Assembly: GCF_000003815.2 (NCBI RefSeq)
Contig: NC_049982.1
Span: 30,255,245-30,319,244, forward strand
DNA from: Branchiostoma floridae
Lineage: Eukaryota; Chordata; Leptocardii; Amphioxiformes; Branchiostomatidae
Direction: 5' to 3'
DNA length: 64,000 nucleotides
In this document: in pieces, positions 14,277 through 25,155 of the stretch
Position numbering within the stretch: the first letter of the stretch is position 1
How the letters are laid out: each line of letters starts with the position of its first letter
Notes under the pieces: generated by a model
Database searches by the model: none
Told to the model about the DNA's origin: nothing
The model's input: the letters and a program-made list of their open reading frames with translations, nothing else
Translations under genes and position numbers: made by a program

Positions 14277-14507
14277 TAGGGATATTAGTATTTTCATTAT
14301 GATACTAGTTATAATGCATGTTCAAAGTATGTCCTTTCTTTCTATTTCACTGTTTTGCCATTGAAGGCTTTAGTTGAGACTTTGACGCCTATAGGGATAT
14401 TAGTATTTTCATTATGATACTAGTTATAATGCATGTTCAAAGTATGTCCTTTCTTTCTATTTCACTGTTTTGCCATTGAAGGCTTTAGTTGAGACTTTGA
14501 CGCCTAT
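14277..14507. repeat. perfect 115-bp tandem duplication
   Basis: 14277-14391 and 14392-14506 appear identical (AGGGATATTAGTATTTTC ... GACTTTGACGCCTAT). With no divergence it is a very recent duplication, or an assembly artefact. Confidence 0.85.
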
Positions 14508-17208
14508 CAGATTTAAACTAAGAAAAATAGTCTAGCCAAAACAATAGGTTCTCTCTTCTTCTAGATTTGGAAGGAGGGATCATTTTACTTCTCTGACCTT
14601 TTCCCAACCTCGGTTTACCCCCATCGCTTCCTGAAAACAAGGTCAACAACTGACCAATCTGCCGACAATCAGCGACAATACAGAAACATCAATTCCGCTC
14701 CGCCTCTTCAGACGATATGGAGACGTATTGCGGCTCTTAAGTCTCAAATAAAACCCAGACAGAAAGTCCACGTGGACGTGCTTAAGGTCGACTTAAGGGC
14801 TCTTTAGCGTGTCGTTATGTCTTTATTAGCCTTGATAAGGGTCTGTTTATGGGGTTCAAGTTAGGAGTGACCGGTCTTAAGGTTCGTGTTTTGTCTTAAA
14901 AAGAAACGAACTTATAAAAACTTATTTTAAAAAAGGTGCGTTGCGTTGATCATTATATTTATTGTACAAATGTACACAACTCTGAGTACATTAGTAATAC
15001 ACATTAGTAAGTTCGCCCAACACATTAAAACTCCATAAAATGTCATACACATGCCATTATAAAAGAACTGCAAAACATCAGTTTTAATAACATAACTCAA
15101 CTACCATTAATCCATGATATGAATTTTAAGTATCCTTGAGTGAAATTTCATTGCCAATTTCAAGTATACGTCAATTTACGACAACAGTATATTTCGCCTA
15201 TACAAAGAAGGATGGCGCCTGGTTTGATATCTATAGGGTCTCTTGTATTCGGTCATTAGGTGCGGTAGAAAATTGCCTTATTGGCCAATATAAAAGCAAT
15301 AAAACGCTTTATTACTTTGGAATTTATGTCTGAAGCTACCGACCCAAGGCAAGATCTCGGTTGGGGCACGATGACAATAAATGTTACCAATTATCGACTA
15401 TTTGTTGCAATTATGAATTGATATCTGAAACTCAGACATTCGTAAGCTGTACATGAACGTTATAAACGACAAATCACATATTTTTCGTACCGAAGAATCA
15501 AAATAAGTTTTGACGTCTGGTATCTTAGCGTTACTGTCGAGTAAATGATTGTTGTATCGCCGATCACGAATGTTCGCGGGTTTTCTCTTCGCCGCGAACT
15601 TAGCTATAGAATCACAACGAAATACTTGATCTGACTTCTACCCACCATCCTCTTGTTTCAACCGCGTAGTTAATAGCACCTATTCTCATGGGACACTCTA
15701 TTTTCATGGGACAAAATCTCCGCTAACTTTTAGAAAGGCATTTCTAGTATTAGTTTGCTATTATTTCCACCTGAATGGGTAAGACATTAAAAAAACTCTG
15801 ATGTAGTTGTCGTTATAACCTTGACACATTCGGCGAAAATCGATCGGATGACGATTCTGCGGCAATCGCCCGAGCCTCGCTTATAATAATAACTTAGTAC
15901 AAGGTACAAAGTATGGCTTATATGTGACAGGGACGGTTTTCAGGTGAAATATTCACGCAACCCGCTGTTGATCTTAAATATGGCCTTTCTTCCATTGATA
16001 CACCCGAAGATCGTGGATAATGTGACAGGGGTATTACTACCATATTACTTTGCCTTTCAAACTTAATTTTCAGTCTTTTAAACTAAAATTTATGACAGCC
16101 TTCCAGACCAGAGACATGAGGTGACATGCAAGATGATGTAGTGAAAAGAAACGCACACACAAAGACAAAGCTTTTTTCGTGTTCCCTCCTCTTATAAAAT
16201 GTACGCTGTGGTTGACTTCTCGCATGTCTTGTAGTTACGGTTGACCTTTATACGAATCGTCAGGCCTTTTTTAAGACCATGCCTGTTTTGATTATGAAAT
16301 TTGTTGCAATCTACCCCAAATTTTCCCCAGTTCAAGTCAAAAGTTTCATTCACTGGCGTCCCGAACAAGCACAGATGTACGATATTAGTGGAGTCAAACT
16401 TAGGCCAAGGCTGTGATTTATCTTTCCTATTTTTCTCAAACAATATCATATCAATTACAAAATATGGCAGGGAACAGGATCGTTGACATGGCAACACACA
16501 CGTGTTGTGAAAACCCCACACTACCGCATTAAGACTGACACGAGCCGCAGATTCGTTGACCTTGTATCTACAATTACACGCATACCTACGACACAAGTAT
16601 ATAGTGACAGATGCAGGCGTCTGCGTTTGTTTGTGGCGACTTCTTTCTTTTCTTTTCTTACTCCAACCCAAAACAGGCAACAAATATTTGCCTCTGGTTT
16701 AGCGAGGGTAGGAAGTGGAGTCCACTTGTAGATGAATAATTGTCCGGAGGTACGCGTGGCATGCCTGGACAACAGCCACCAGACCACTACACGGCTCCAC
16801 TGCGATCAAGTGATAGGGGCACGCACCTGGGTTGGTAGGTTAGGCACCCGCTAATTGCCCTCTCATCCACCGGTAATTTAGCCATTAAAGCGCCTCTTCT
16901 GTGGCTAATTAGTAGCGATGTTCTGTCGCTTTTCGCGCCCCGAACGCGTGGTTGGGAGGGGGAAGAGGGAAAGTGGTCGGGCGGTTGAAAGGAACACCTG
17001 GTAGGCGTGAGTTTTTCGTAAGGGATGGGGTAGGCGTCACAAAGGGGTGCCACCCCCCTCCACCATCGTCTGCTTTTCTGTCATTCACTACAACTCAACG
17101 CTCAAATTCTAATGTATAGAAGAAAGAATCTGTCAACTCTGTACATCAAGCATAATAGAATAAAAAGTGCACTTCGTTATACATTGTACTATGTTTGAAT
17201 ATGGTACC
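14508..17208. other. no supported gene
   Basis: Contains the longest unrecognised frame of the left half (163 codons, minus, 16192-16683) and the GC-richer patch at 16740-17060. No exon structure could be built. Confidence 0.45.
16740..17060. other. GC-richer patch with clustered homeodomain-type sites
   Basis: In otherwise AT-rich DNA this ~320-bp patch contains GCTAATTGCC, GGTAATTTAGC, CATTAAAG and GGCTAATTAG within 80 bp, and CpG dinucleotides are retained. It has no splice sites or frame of interest. It could be a distal regulatory element; the evidence is only motif clustering. Confidence 0.25.
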
Positions 17209-17243
17209 TATATATATATGTATATATATATATATATATATAT
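17209..17243. repeat. (TA)n microsatellite
   Basis: About 17 TA dinucleotides with one TATG interruption. Confidence 0.9.
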
Positions 17244-17972
17244 CCCATTTAGATACACGAATATAAATATAGAATATAAAAGAAAATAAATTACATCTCT
17301 TTTAAGACATATAAAAGACATATGATTAGCAATAAAACGTATAGTCCTCAGCGTTTTGACACACTGGCTATCGCTATACCCATACAGTCCTACATTTTCA
17401 CCATTACCAAGAAGTAAGAAGAAGCCGAACTTCTGTATTAGACCGTAAGATCTGTGATACTTTTACAGGTATGTTTTATCTTTGTTGTGACTCGTACATA
17501 GCACCGTTGGACAAAAATGTACAACAAAGGTTTTCATTTTCATTCATTTTGATATCATATCATGGTGCACGGTTCGGGCGAAATATATAGAAAAGAAAAT
17601 CAAAGAAAACTACACCATATAACTGCACCAATAAGGTGCAGATACAGTGGGCAGCTGAGGAAGACCGAGAGTACCTTTTCATTGGTGCAATGTTCGGCTT
17701 CGCTACCTCTATGACAGTAGTATTCGTTTTCTGATATTTACTTTTGCAGTCCACGGCATATATTTGCTTATTTCAAAGCTGATTTGTACGAATTAGACTA
17801 TGGTTGAAACCTTTTATCTTTTCATTTTTGGAAACATGCGGTCAAAAATTGACGCGCGCGCGGATGTCATGGATATAATCAATTCAACACAGATCTCCCT
17901 CTACCTCCCCATCCGAAGTTTTGGATCCATGTCTGTGGTTGGTTCTGTCGCCACGGCCTGCTTATACCCCTC

Positions 17973-18206
17973 TCACATTAGGCGCGATTCGATCGGNNNN
18001 NNNNNNNNNNNNNNNNNNNNNNNNNNNNNNNNNNNNNNNNNNNNNNNNNNNNNNNNNNNNNNNNNNNNNNNNNNNNNNNNNNNNNNNNNNNNNNNNCTGA
18101 CGGGATGGGGAGAACTCTGCCATTTCTTCGGCGGCATCAGGGTCATCCCTCCTCGTAACTTAGAGCTCGCAGACTCGTCGTCCGATCGAATCGCGCCCTA
18201 ATGTGA
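17973..18206. mobile_element. inverted-repeat element spanning the assembly gap
   Basis: TCACATTAGGCGCGATTCG at the left and CGAATCGCGCCCTAATGTGA at the right are inverted repeats on either side of the gap. The scaffold gap falls inside the element, probably because its arms could not be assembled. Superfamily unknown. Confidence 0.7.
17997..18096. other. 100-N assembly gap
   Basis: Exactly 100 undetermined bases, the usual placeholder for a gap of unknown size. Any frame reported across it is meaningless. Confidence 0.99.
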
Positions 18207-18711
18207 CATTAAACATCCTATGGCATCAAAATCGTACGACGATCGCACGACCTACTAGTATATGACCGCGCCTAAACGCAGTAGAAAATCTTGAAATGTT
18301 GTGTGTGGGGGCGAGAGGAAGAACTTGCTTGGAGGGTAAACCCGTTAACAGCATTGTACACCTCTTCACAAGGGGGGTAAATGTCCTGGGCAAACATCCC
18401 AGCCATCTTAGCTGTCGTCGCTACAATGTGTGGGCACAGGAACACGCAGTCATCTCTCCATTTGTTCAGCATACAAGTCAGACAAGGAAGGGCCTCAATT
18501 AAGTCCATCGATTGACGAAAACGAGTTTTTCCAAACAGGTTTCTAATTGGGCCTAATGGTTTAAGTGCTGGTGTCTGTGTCAATATTCGGAGAGATGTCG
18601 ACATGTTGAGGAAATAGCCACAAGTCTGGTGGCATATAGTGGCTTTGTGGTTAGGGGTGTTGGTTCAGAACCTGGAGGTAACGCTAGTTCACCTTGGGGT
18701 AACTTATTGTT

Positions 18712-19367
18712 TGTTTGTTTGTTTGTTTGTTTATTTATTCAGTTTGCACATACAAAATGAGAATAGATACAGAAGAGAATAAAATATAAAACAGGTGCAG
18801 GAGGAGGGGAAAACCTTAACGGTTTATGCTGTGCCCTCCTCCTCTATGCTTACACAAGATGTATGATCAATGAAATCATAATTAACAAAGAAAGAACTAG
18901 CACATATGCTATGATAATACAAAAAGATGTACGATCAGTGAAATCAATAGATAACAAACATAAGTAAATAACACAATCATATGTAATAATAATACAACAA
19001 AAGATGTATGATCAATGAATCAATAAATAACAAGGAGAAGTAACTAACACAGTCATATGTTATAGTAATACAAAAAAAGATGTGTGATCAATGAAATCAT
19101 ATAATAATACCAATATGAATTAAGATAGGATAAGTACTTCTATAAGGGGCTAGGGTAGTTTATTAGATGTGTTTTTAGGGCACTTTTAAATGTAAGGAGG
19201 GAGGAAGTGTTTTTGATATTTGTAGGAAGACTGTTCCAGATTGTGGCACATCTATATTTTACGGTGGACTGCGCTAATGATGTTCGAAAGAGAGGGATAT
19301 GGAGTAGATTTCTTTGCCTGGTATGATAATTGTGTACATGTGAATCAGGATTTAGGAAATATATCCG
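18712..19367 (-). pseudogene. 3' end of a CR1/L2-like LINE (ORF2 tail, 3' UTR, AAAC tail)
   Basis: In minus sense the frame from 19367 includes HNYHTRQRNLLHIPLFRTSL and RCATIWNSLPTNI, then THLINYPSPL and a stop at 19140-19142. The WNSLP motif and its surroundings are standard for the C terminus of LINE reverse-transcriptase proteins. The 3' UTR holds about four ~75-bp tandem units (18852-19105) with GATGTATGATCAATGAAATC. It ends with AATAAATAAAC and an (AAAC)n tail at 18746-18712. 5'-truncated. The short frame is open, so this copy is fairly recent. Confidence 0.72.
18852..19105 (-). repeat. ~75-bp tandem repeat in the LINE 3' UTR
   Basis: Four units marked by AAGATGTATGATCAATGAA (plus strand) at about 18855, 18926, 19003 and 19078, separated by AT-rich spacer with CATATG. 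Confidence 0.7.
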
Positions 19368-19392
19368 TGGTTATTAAAGCATGGTTTGCAGC

Positions 19393-19477
19393 GATATCAA
19401 GTCGACAGACGGTGGTTTCAAATTGCAATGTTTTTGAAGCATTGTAATTTGAAACCACGGTCTGTCGGCTTGATATC
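19393..19477. repeat. 85-bp near-perfect hairpin (38-bp arms, 9-nt loop)
   Basis: Arms 19393-19430 and 19440-19477 start and end with GATATC and pair with only three or four mismatches (GGTGGTTTCAAATT against AATTTGAAACCAC). Length and loop would fit a small-RNA precursor or a minimal MITE. No expression evidence. Confidence 0.7.
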
Positions 19478-19664
19478 CTTGAATACCCTGATGTCCAATA
19501 CAACGGATATAGGTTACCCCGCGGATAAAGGTGAATACGTCACTGATTCTGAATCCCTGGCAGGTCCAGATGTGGTAAGATCCCTTGAGAAAGGTACTTT
19601 CAACTATATTTCTTCATCGACTCAGGTGAAAATGAGTACCTAGATTTGGTTAGAGACGTCCCGG

Positions 19665-19790
19665 ATAGGACGTTAAATGGAGGTCCCGTGTTTGAGGAGA
19701 GCCACACATCGAGTACGTTAAAGAGCCCACCACACTTATGAAAAAATATAAGGTGTCCTTTAAAGTGGATCGAATAAATCTATCCACATT
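19665..19790. repeat. dispersed repeat (GTGTTTGAGGAGAGCCACAC family), copy 2
   Basis: CCCGTGTTTGAGGAGAGCCA and ACCACACTTATGAAAA match 38378-38420. Confidence 0.5.
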
Positions 19791-20670
19791 TGTAGCCTTT
19801 ACCGCAGAATACCAGAACTTGGTGTGTTTCGCATATTAGGATCAGAGTCCGCCGTATGGATCAAAATTGCCTCCTAGCAGTTCAAGACATTATTGCCGAA
19901 GAAATCACTTATTGCTGCAAGAATAACATAAACCGCTAGGAGGTATCAATGACATGTGGCGAGTGCTCACATGCCCGATTGACTATTTTATAAAAAAAAC
20001 CCTCATAATTTGAGTTTACAGACTTGTCTATGACAAATCAAACAAACTAAAGCAAAACAAACACAAAAAGATTTTATAACCGATCTTTAATTAATGCGAT
20101 TTCAAGTAGACGTTATCATTTTTGCACGCTTTCATAATGGTGCTATAGCAGAACATTCATCTTAAGGCCACGTTGATTTGATTAGATGGATAACTTCATA
20201 TCCCTAAATTCATTGTTCTTAAAAAGAACGGATAAAGGTTTAATACCCTGCGGATATAGGTAAACAAGCGTTATATTCTATATACTTCATATTTCGTTCG
20301 TTGGTATACGTAGTTTATTTGGATCCATTGTTCACGCGCGTGCGTACGTGTACACGCGTTCGTGCACACAACAAATCACACCGGCGCACTCATGTATACA
20401 CATCCGTGCTCACATGATAATGATCTATTTTGTAAAACATCGCAGACATTTAGGCTGAATTGTGCAACACAATACAAGCATTGTGTAATACATGCGCACA
20501 CACATGCGAACAAACAAACACACACACGTAATATAAGTGCATGTCATATACACACACAGTCAGACAACAACAGTTACCCATGAAACGCAGTAATAACAGA
20601 CGCCGAGTTTGTGCGTTATGTTTTGATATAAAACTCACGCTTTTTAACAATTCATAATGTTGTAGAAATT

Positions 20671-20968
20671 CGAGGGGCGAGTAAGAACAGAAAGAAAGAA
20701 ACAACACCCCGACTCCCGGGATTCGAACCCGGGCAGCCGGATCACAAATCCAACGTGCTAACCACAACACCAAAAGCTCAAGAGCTGTTGGCGTGGTCAG
20801 TTTGGCAGCGCTAGAACCCCACTGTTACACTACTCCCCCTTTTCTTTTCAAGATTCGTCCTCGAATCTCCGAGATCGACATCCCTGTGTGGCACATACTA
20901 GCCTGTTACTCACAGGGCCGGCGTGGGAACCATTGAAACACGAGGGGCGAGTAAGAACAGAAAGAAAC
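20671..20968. repeat. direct repeat GAGGGGCGAGTAAGAACAGA around the SINE
   Basis: A 26-28 bp phrase containing GGGGCGAGTAAGAACAGA is present at 20672-20697 and 20942-20967, either side of SINE copy 1. A variant lies beside copy 3 at 46920. It is longer than a normal target duplication and is probably part of the repeat unit. Confidence 0.5.
20700..20832 (-). mobile_element. tRNA-related SINE, copy 1 (intact A and B boxes)
   Basis: In minus sense TGGTTAGCACGTTGGATT (A box), a 7-base loop TTTGTGA that would give anticodon UGU, and CCCGGGTTCGAATCCCGGG (B box and T arm). The acceptor stem does not pair. The same unit with the same flanks (AGCTCTTGAGC, CCACTGTTACAC) occurs twice more, so it is a SINE and not a tRNA gene. 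Confidence 0.7.
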
Positions 20969-21289
20969 TAGAGTTCAACGAACCCATCTCTTCGCCAAAT
21001 CAATAATCATGTCTTTATTTAAGACTTTAAGGTCTTGTTCATGTATTACTAAATAGCAAATGACTGCATGAACTATGTTCCTCACAAACACACAGATATT
21101 ACCAAAAGCCAGACTGTGACCTGACAGATGACCTGGTAGCATCCCTGGTCAATCAGAATTTCATGCTTGTCAAAGACTTTGTCCCCAGTGTAAGGGCGTC
21201 CAGCTCCAGCAAAACATCTGTATAACAGCTGTGTCCATAGATATAGGTCAAAATGAGATATATAGAGCACAGTTTATTTCTGTTAATAA

Positions 21290-22325
21290 GTTTTGCTGCA
21301 GTACCTTAGGAAGCCGATAGGGGGGCCACTATCATATATATTATCTTCGTTTTCCTGACCCCTACCCGCCTACCAAATATTATCAGGATTTTTTCAAGGC
21401 TTCTCGAGTTATGCATTCCACAAACAAACGGACGCACACACTCGGCCCGCTACCGTCCTAACGGAAAATGCTACGTCAACTATTTTCGAACACAACCTTC
21501 CTTTTCGCAACCGCTACTTAGATACTAAATATCATGAAAATCCATACACAGCTTCTTGAGTTATATGCTGTTGGAATGGATTTATGAACTTTCCTCATTA
21601 ATTATGCAAATTAGCTACTGATTTGCATAATTAGTATTACATTGTATAAGTCATCACTCATTCTATCTACATACTGAAAATCCTGATGATCCGTTTACAC
21701 GTTCTCGAGTTATCCTCGTCCAAAGTTTGAACGGAAATCAGTGTCTGCAGTTCCCAAAAAGCCACTAGGGGGTCCAAACTCACAGCAGTTACTCTCTGTT
21801 CCAAGGGCTATCTACCACTCAAAAATCATGACCACAGCATGTCCAGAACACGAAGTGTCAAAATTAAAAGTTTTGCTGCAGTACCTTAGGCAGCCACTAG
21901 GGTGCCCATTATCGAACTTGACCTTCGTTTTCCTAACCCCCATCCACCTAACAAATATAATCAGGATCCATTCAAGGGTTCTCGAGTTATCTTGCATACA
22001 GACAAACGCACTTACATACAAATCCCGCTACAGCACCGTAGGTAAGAGCCAGGTAAACCATTTTCGCACTTGACCTTCCTCTCCAAAACCGCTACACACC
22101 TACCAAGTTTCGTGAAAATCGCCCAGCTAGATTTTGAATTATGCTGCCCAAAACAAACCGCAAAAAACATACCAAGCTCGCTGCAGTACCGTAGGAAAAC
22201 GCCAGGTAAACCGTTTTCAAACTTGGCATTCCTTTTGACAACCGCTACACACCTACCAAAAATTACAAAGTTCCATCCAGAATTTCTCAAGTTATATGCT
22301 GTTGACCTACATACAGACCCAAGTC
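21290..22325 (+). repeat. ~155-bp tandem repeat, about six diverged units
   Basis: Units begin near GCTGCAGTACCTTAGGAAGC at 21297, with recognisable restarts near 21470, 21745, 21873, 22024 and 22181. Shared elements are CAGTACCGTAGG, GCCA(C/G), ACTTGACCTTC, ACACCTACCAA and CTCGAGTTAT. Diverged in sequence, no conserved frame. Confidence 0.65.
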
Positions 22326-22345
22326 AGCAATCTCATACTCTTCTT

Positions 22346-22496
22346 GGCGAAGAGAACAACACCCCGACTCCCGGGATTCGAACCCGCGCCGAACCAGGGC
22401 AGCCGGATCACAAATCCAACGTGCTAACCACAACACCAAAAGCTCAAGAGCTGTTGGCGTGGTCAGTTTGGCAGCGCTAGAACCCCACTGTTACAC
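22346..22496 (-). mobile_element. tRNA-related SINE, copy 2
   Basis: Same as 20700-20832 but with an 18-bp-scale duplication in the B-box arm (CGAACCCGCGCCGAACCAGG), so the tRNA fold is broken. Confidence 0.65.
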
Positions 22497-22511
22497 TGTT
22501 CAAGAATGGTA

Positions 22512-23390
22512 CGAGGGGTGATCAATAAGTTTTCGGCCTCACCAAGAAATAATAAGCACAACTCAAATTTTATGGCACAACTTCATAGTATAGAGGTTTT
22601 TATCAATATCCTTCAAATTTCAGATCAATGCAGTCATTACTTTACAGGCATTCGCTTTTTGCAAATCAGAAGGGAAGTGGCGAGAAAAAAATGGTGTGAA
22701 TTGTAATCAGACATGTGTGTGTCGAGTTCCCCGTGCCGTAAATTAACAAAAGGCATTGTCAAAATGTTTGATAATGATTCTCTTCCTATTTCAAGCAAAA
22801 AGAATTGAGTGTCTGACTTCCAGCAGCGCAAGTTGACCTGCCACATCAGGTCAGGTCAATTGTCCACGTTTTTGTCCTTCTCCCTTACCTAACATTACTG
22901 GGTGTCGCCTGCAAAGTAATGATCACAATAATTTGAATTTTGGTACATATTTTCATAAGACTTTATACTTGACATCTATGCTTCAAAATCTGAGCTGTGC
23001 TTATTATTTCTCGGTAAAACCGAGGACTTATTGATAACCCCGCGTACATGTATAAAGTCTTATATAAATGTGTACCAAAATTCAAATTATTGTGGTTATT
23101 ACGTTGCAGGTGACACCCAGTACCTTTATGTAAGGGATAACAAAAAAAAGTGGAAAATTGAGCTGCGACCTGAGGTGTGCGGGTCAAACTGTCTGATCAC
23201 ACTTCACCCTTCTTTTTCTCGCCACCTACCTTCTAATTCAGAAAAAACGAATGCCTGGAAAGTAATGACTGCAATGATTTGTAATTTGGAGGATATTGAT
23301 AAAAGGCTTCATACTATGAAGTTGTGCCTCAAAATCTGAGTTGTGCTTGTTATTTCTAGGTGAGGCCGAGAACTTATTGATCACCCCTCG
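22512..23390. mobile_element. large foldback mariner-like element
   Basis: TA-flanked; CGAGGGGTGATCAATAAG at the left and CTTATTGATCACCCCTCG at the right. Most of the 879 bp is one imperfect palindrome. For example 22912-22972 pairs with 23048-23105. At the centre (about 22985-23045) a third copy of the terminal sequence appears (GAGGACTTATTGATAACCCC). No transposase frame. Confidence 0.75.
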
Positions 23391-23800
23391 TATATTGGTC
23401 TATTTTCAACAAGGGACAAAAAATTCAAACGCCGCTATGTCAACGTCGGTAGCGGTAACGTTCTTGACTCAGACTGTTATTCAAATAACATACTTCCTAG
23501 CTTAATGGCTTTTAAGTTAGGAAAGAAAAGAAATAACAATTTGCCACTGCATGAGAGAACAACCAGAGAGTACAATACACTTCATTTTGATCACATTACA
23601 TAACTTTGCTTTATTCATTTTGATCATTGAAAACAAAAGATATGTATACTTACTTCCAAAGAGATTGGACAATACTGATTCAGTTTTGGCAAAAGGTGTT
23701 TAGCTATACTTAGTCAAATAGAAATATAAGTAGCTGCAATTTTGGTGTATATGTCAGCATGGAAGAAATAGATTGGCAATGTCCGGCATTACATACATAA

Positions 23801-24138
23801 AGCTAGGGGCACAACCCGCCGTACTTGCAAGTGCGTGCTGTCTACGTGCCAAAACGTGGGCAATCTTTTGGTATCCGTAAGTGGTAAGTACCGTCTCCGT
23901 ACGAACACGTGGCGATTCCCACGGATTTGGGAGCACGCAGACACGCCGTAGAAATTTAAGTGCATGCAGAACTTTCTCTGCGTTCGGGCTGCGGATTCGC
24001 CCTCCGTACGTGCCAGTACGGGCGACGCACCTGCCATGTACAGACCGAACGTTTTCAGGAATACGTATACGTGGCGGACGTGGCCTCCACAAAAAACGTA
24101 CGGACAAATTGCACGTACGGCGGGTTGTGCCCCAGGCT
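23801..24138. mobile_element. Harbinger-like MITE (TAA target)
   Basis: TAA at 23798-23800 and 24139-24141. The termini AGCTAGGGGCACAACCCG and, inverted, AGCCTGGGGCACAACCCG match. A 3-bp TAA duplication is typical of PIF/Harbinger. The CpG-rich interior (ACGTACG motifs) creates spurious frames on both strands. Confidence 0.7.
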
Positions 24139-24923
24139 TAAGGTATACAGTACGGTTTCGTATGCTTAAAACATCAATGCATCCATCTCAAAAATTAGGC
24201 TATCTAGTTTTAGACTTCAGTTAGCATTGTCATAGCTTTTGTCTAATGAAGATGGGCACTTTTATCTTGCTGAACAAAAAGTGGCACGAACTGAAGTGAA
24301 TTTGCATAGTTTTTTTGACTGGCACTGTGAACTTTTTGCAAAATTAAAAAACTGCACAACAAGGCAAAAATTGTTGAATATTTCACTGAATATATTGAAG
24401 ATGTTAGATACAATAATACAGTTCCCACTTTTATCATTTCATGATAAATATTTGCAAAATACTGATTGCTTCACTTTTAACAAATCAACTTATTATAATA
24501 TGGAGATAATATAATCTTTTACCAAATTTTGTGTAAGGCTACATTTTTTCTTTTGGGGCTGTCAAATGCTTTCTACAATACAAGAAAAATTTAAGGAAAA
24601 ATTGTCCTTTGAACATAGAATATTACCTAAAATTATAAAATTCACATGTCACATTAAGTCATACATAGTATCATATAATGTGAAACATAACATTTCAAAG
24701 AAATTAAACATTCTGAAATTTCAATTCGAGTTTTTTTCACATAGTTGATTGGCTGACTATACCCTTTTCACGCAGCGGACATGATAGATCAAAACTGTGT
24801 CCAATGTGGCAAACAAAAGACTATCCATCACAATAAGCAGTTGAACCAATTATAGCATGGCAATTATGAAATTGACCAATAAGAGAATGACTGCATGTCT
24901 GTCAAATATTTGTATTATCATGT

Positions 24924-24929
24924 TTTATT
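24924..24929 (-). promoter_or_regulatory. candidate poly(A) signal of AP5B1
   Basis: AATAAA on the minus strand about 230 nt beyond the AP5B1 stop codon, in AT-rich DNA. It is the first canonical hexamer I noticed downstream. No transcript evidence is available. Confidence 0.4.
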
Positions 24930-25155
24930 TTGTATCAGTCTCTAAATTGTTACATCTTTCAGTCCATAACACAAATTATGATATTCATAATTTCATCATA
25001 TATTGTGAAAATTCGTGTAGTTGGGGGAAAACTAGAAAAGTAAATGGGAACAAATTTGAGAAATAAGTTTTGTCTGTTTGCCTCATTGACCTAGCTTTTT
25101 ATCTATTATGGCCGCGGCGTGAGAAAGGTGTATGATGATGATGATGATCTATATG

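Noticed and set aside
16192-16683. 163-codon minus-strand frame
   Set aside because: No recognised domain, no splice-consistent neighbours, and an overlapping frame of similar size on the same strand. A frame this long can arise by chance in a window of this size.
17800-18201. 133-codon frame across the assembly gap
   Set aside because: A quarter of it is undetermined bases and the gap length is arbitrary.
20700-20832. functional tRNA-Thr gene
   Set aside because: A and B boxes are good, but the acceptor stem does not pair, and the unit with its flanks occurs three times in the window.
23754-24169. Overlapping Arg-rich frames of 69-117 codons
   Set aside because: They lie within and around the CpG-rich Harbinger-like MITE and are open on both strands because of its composition.
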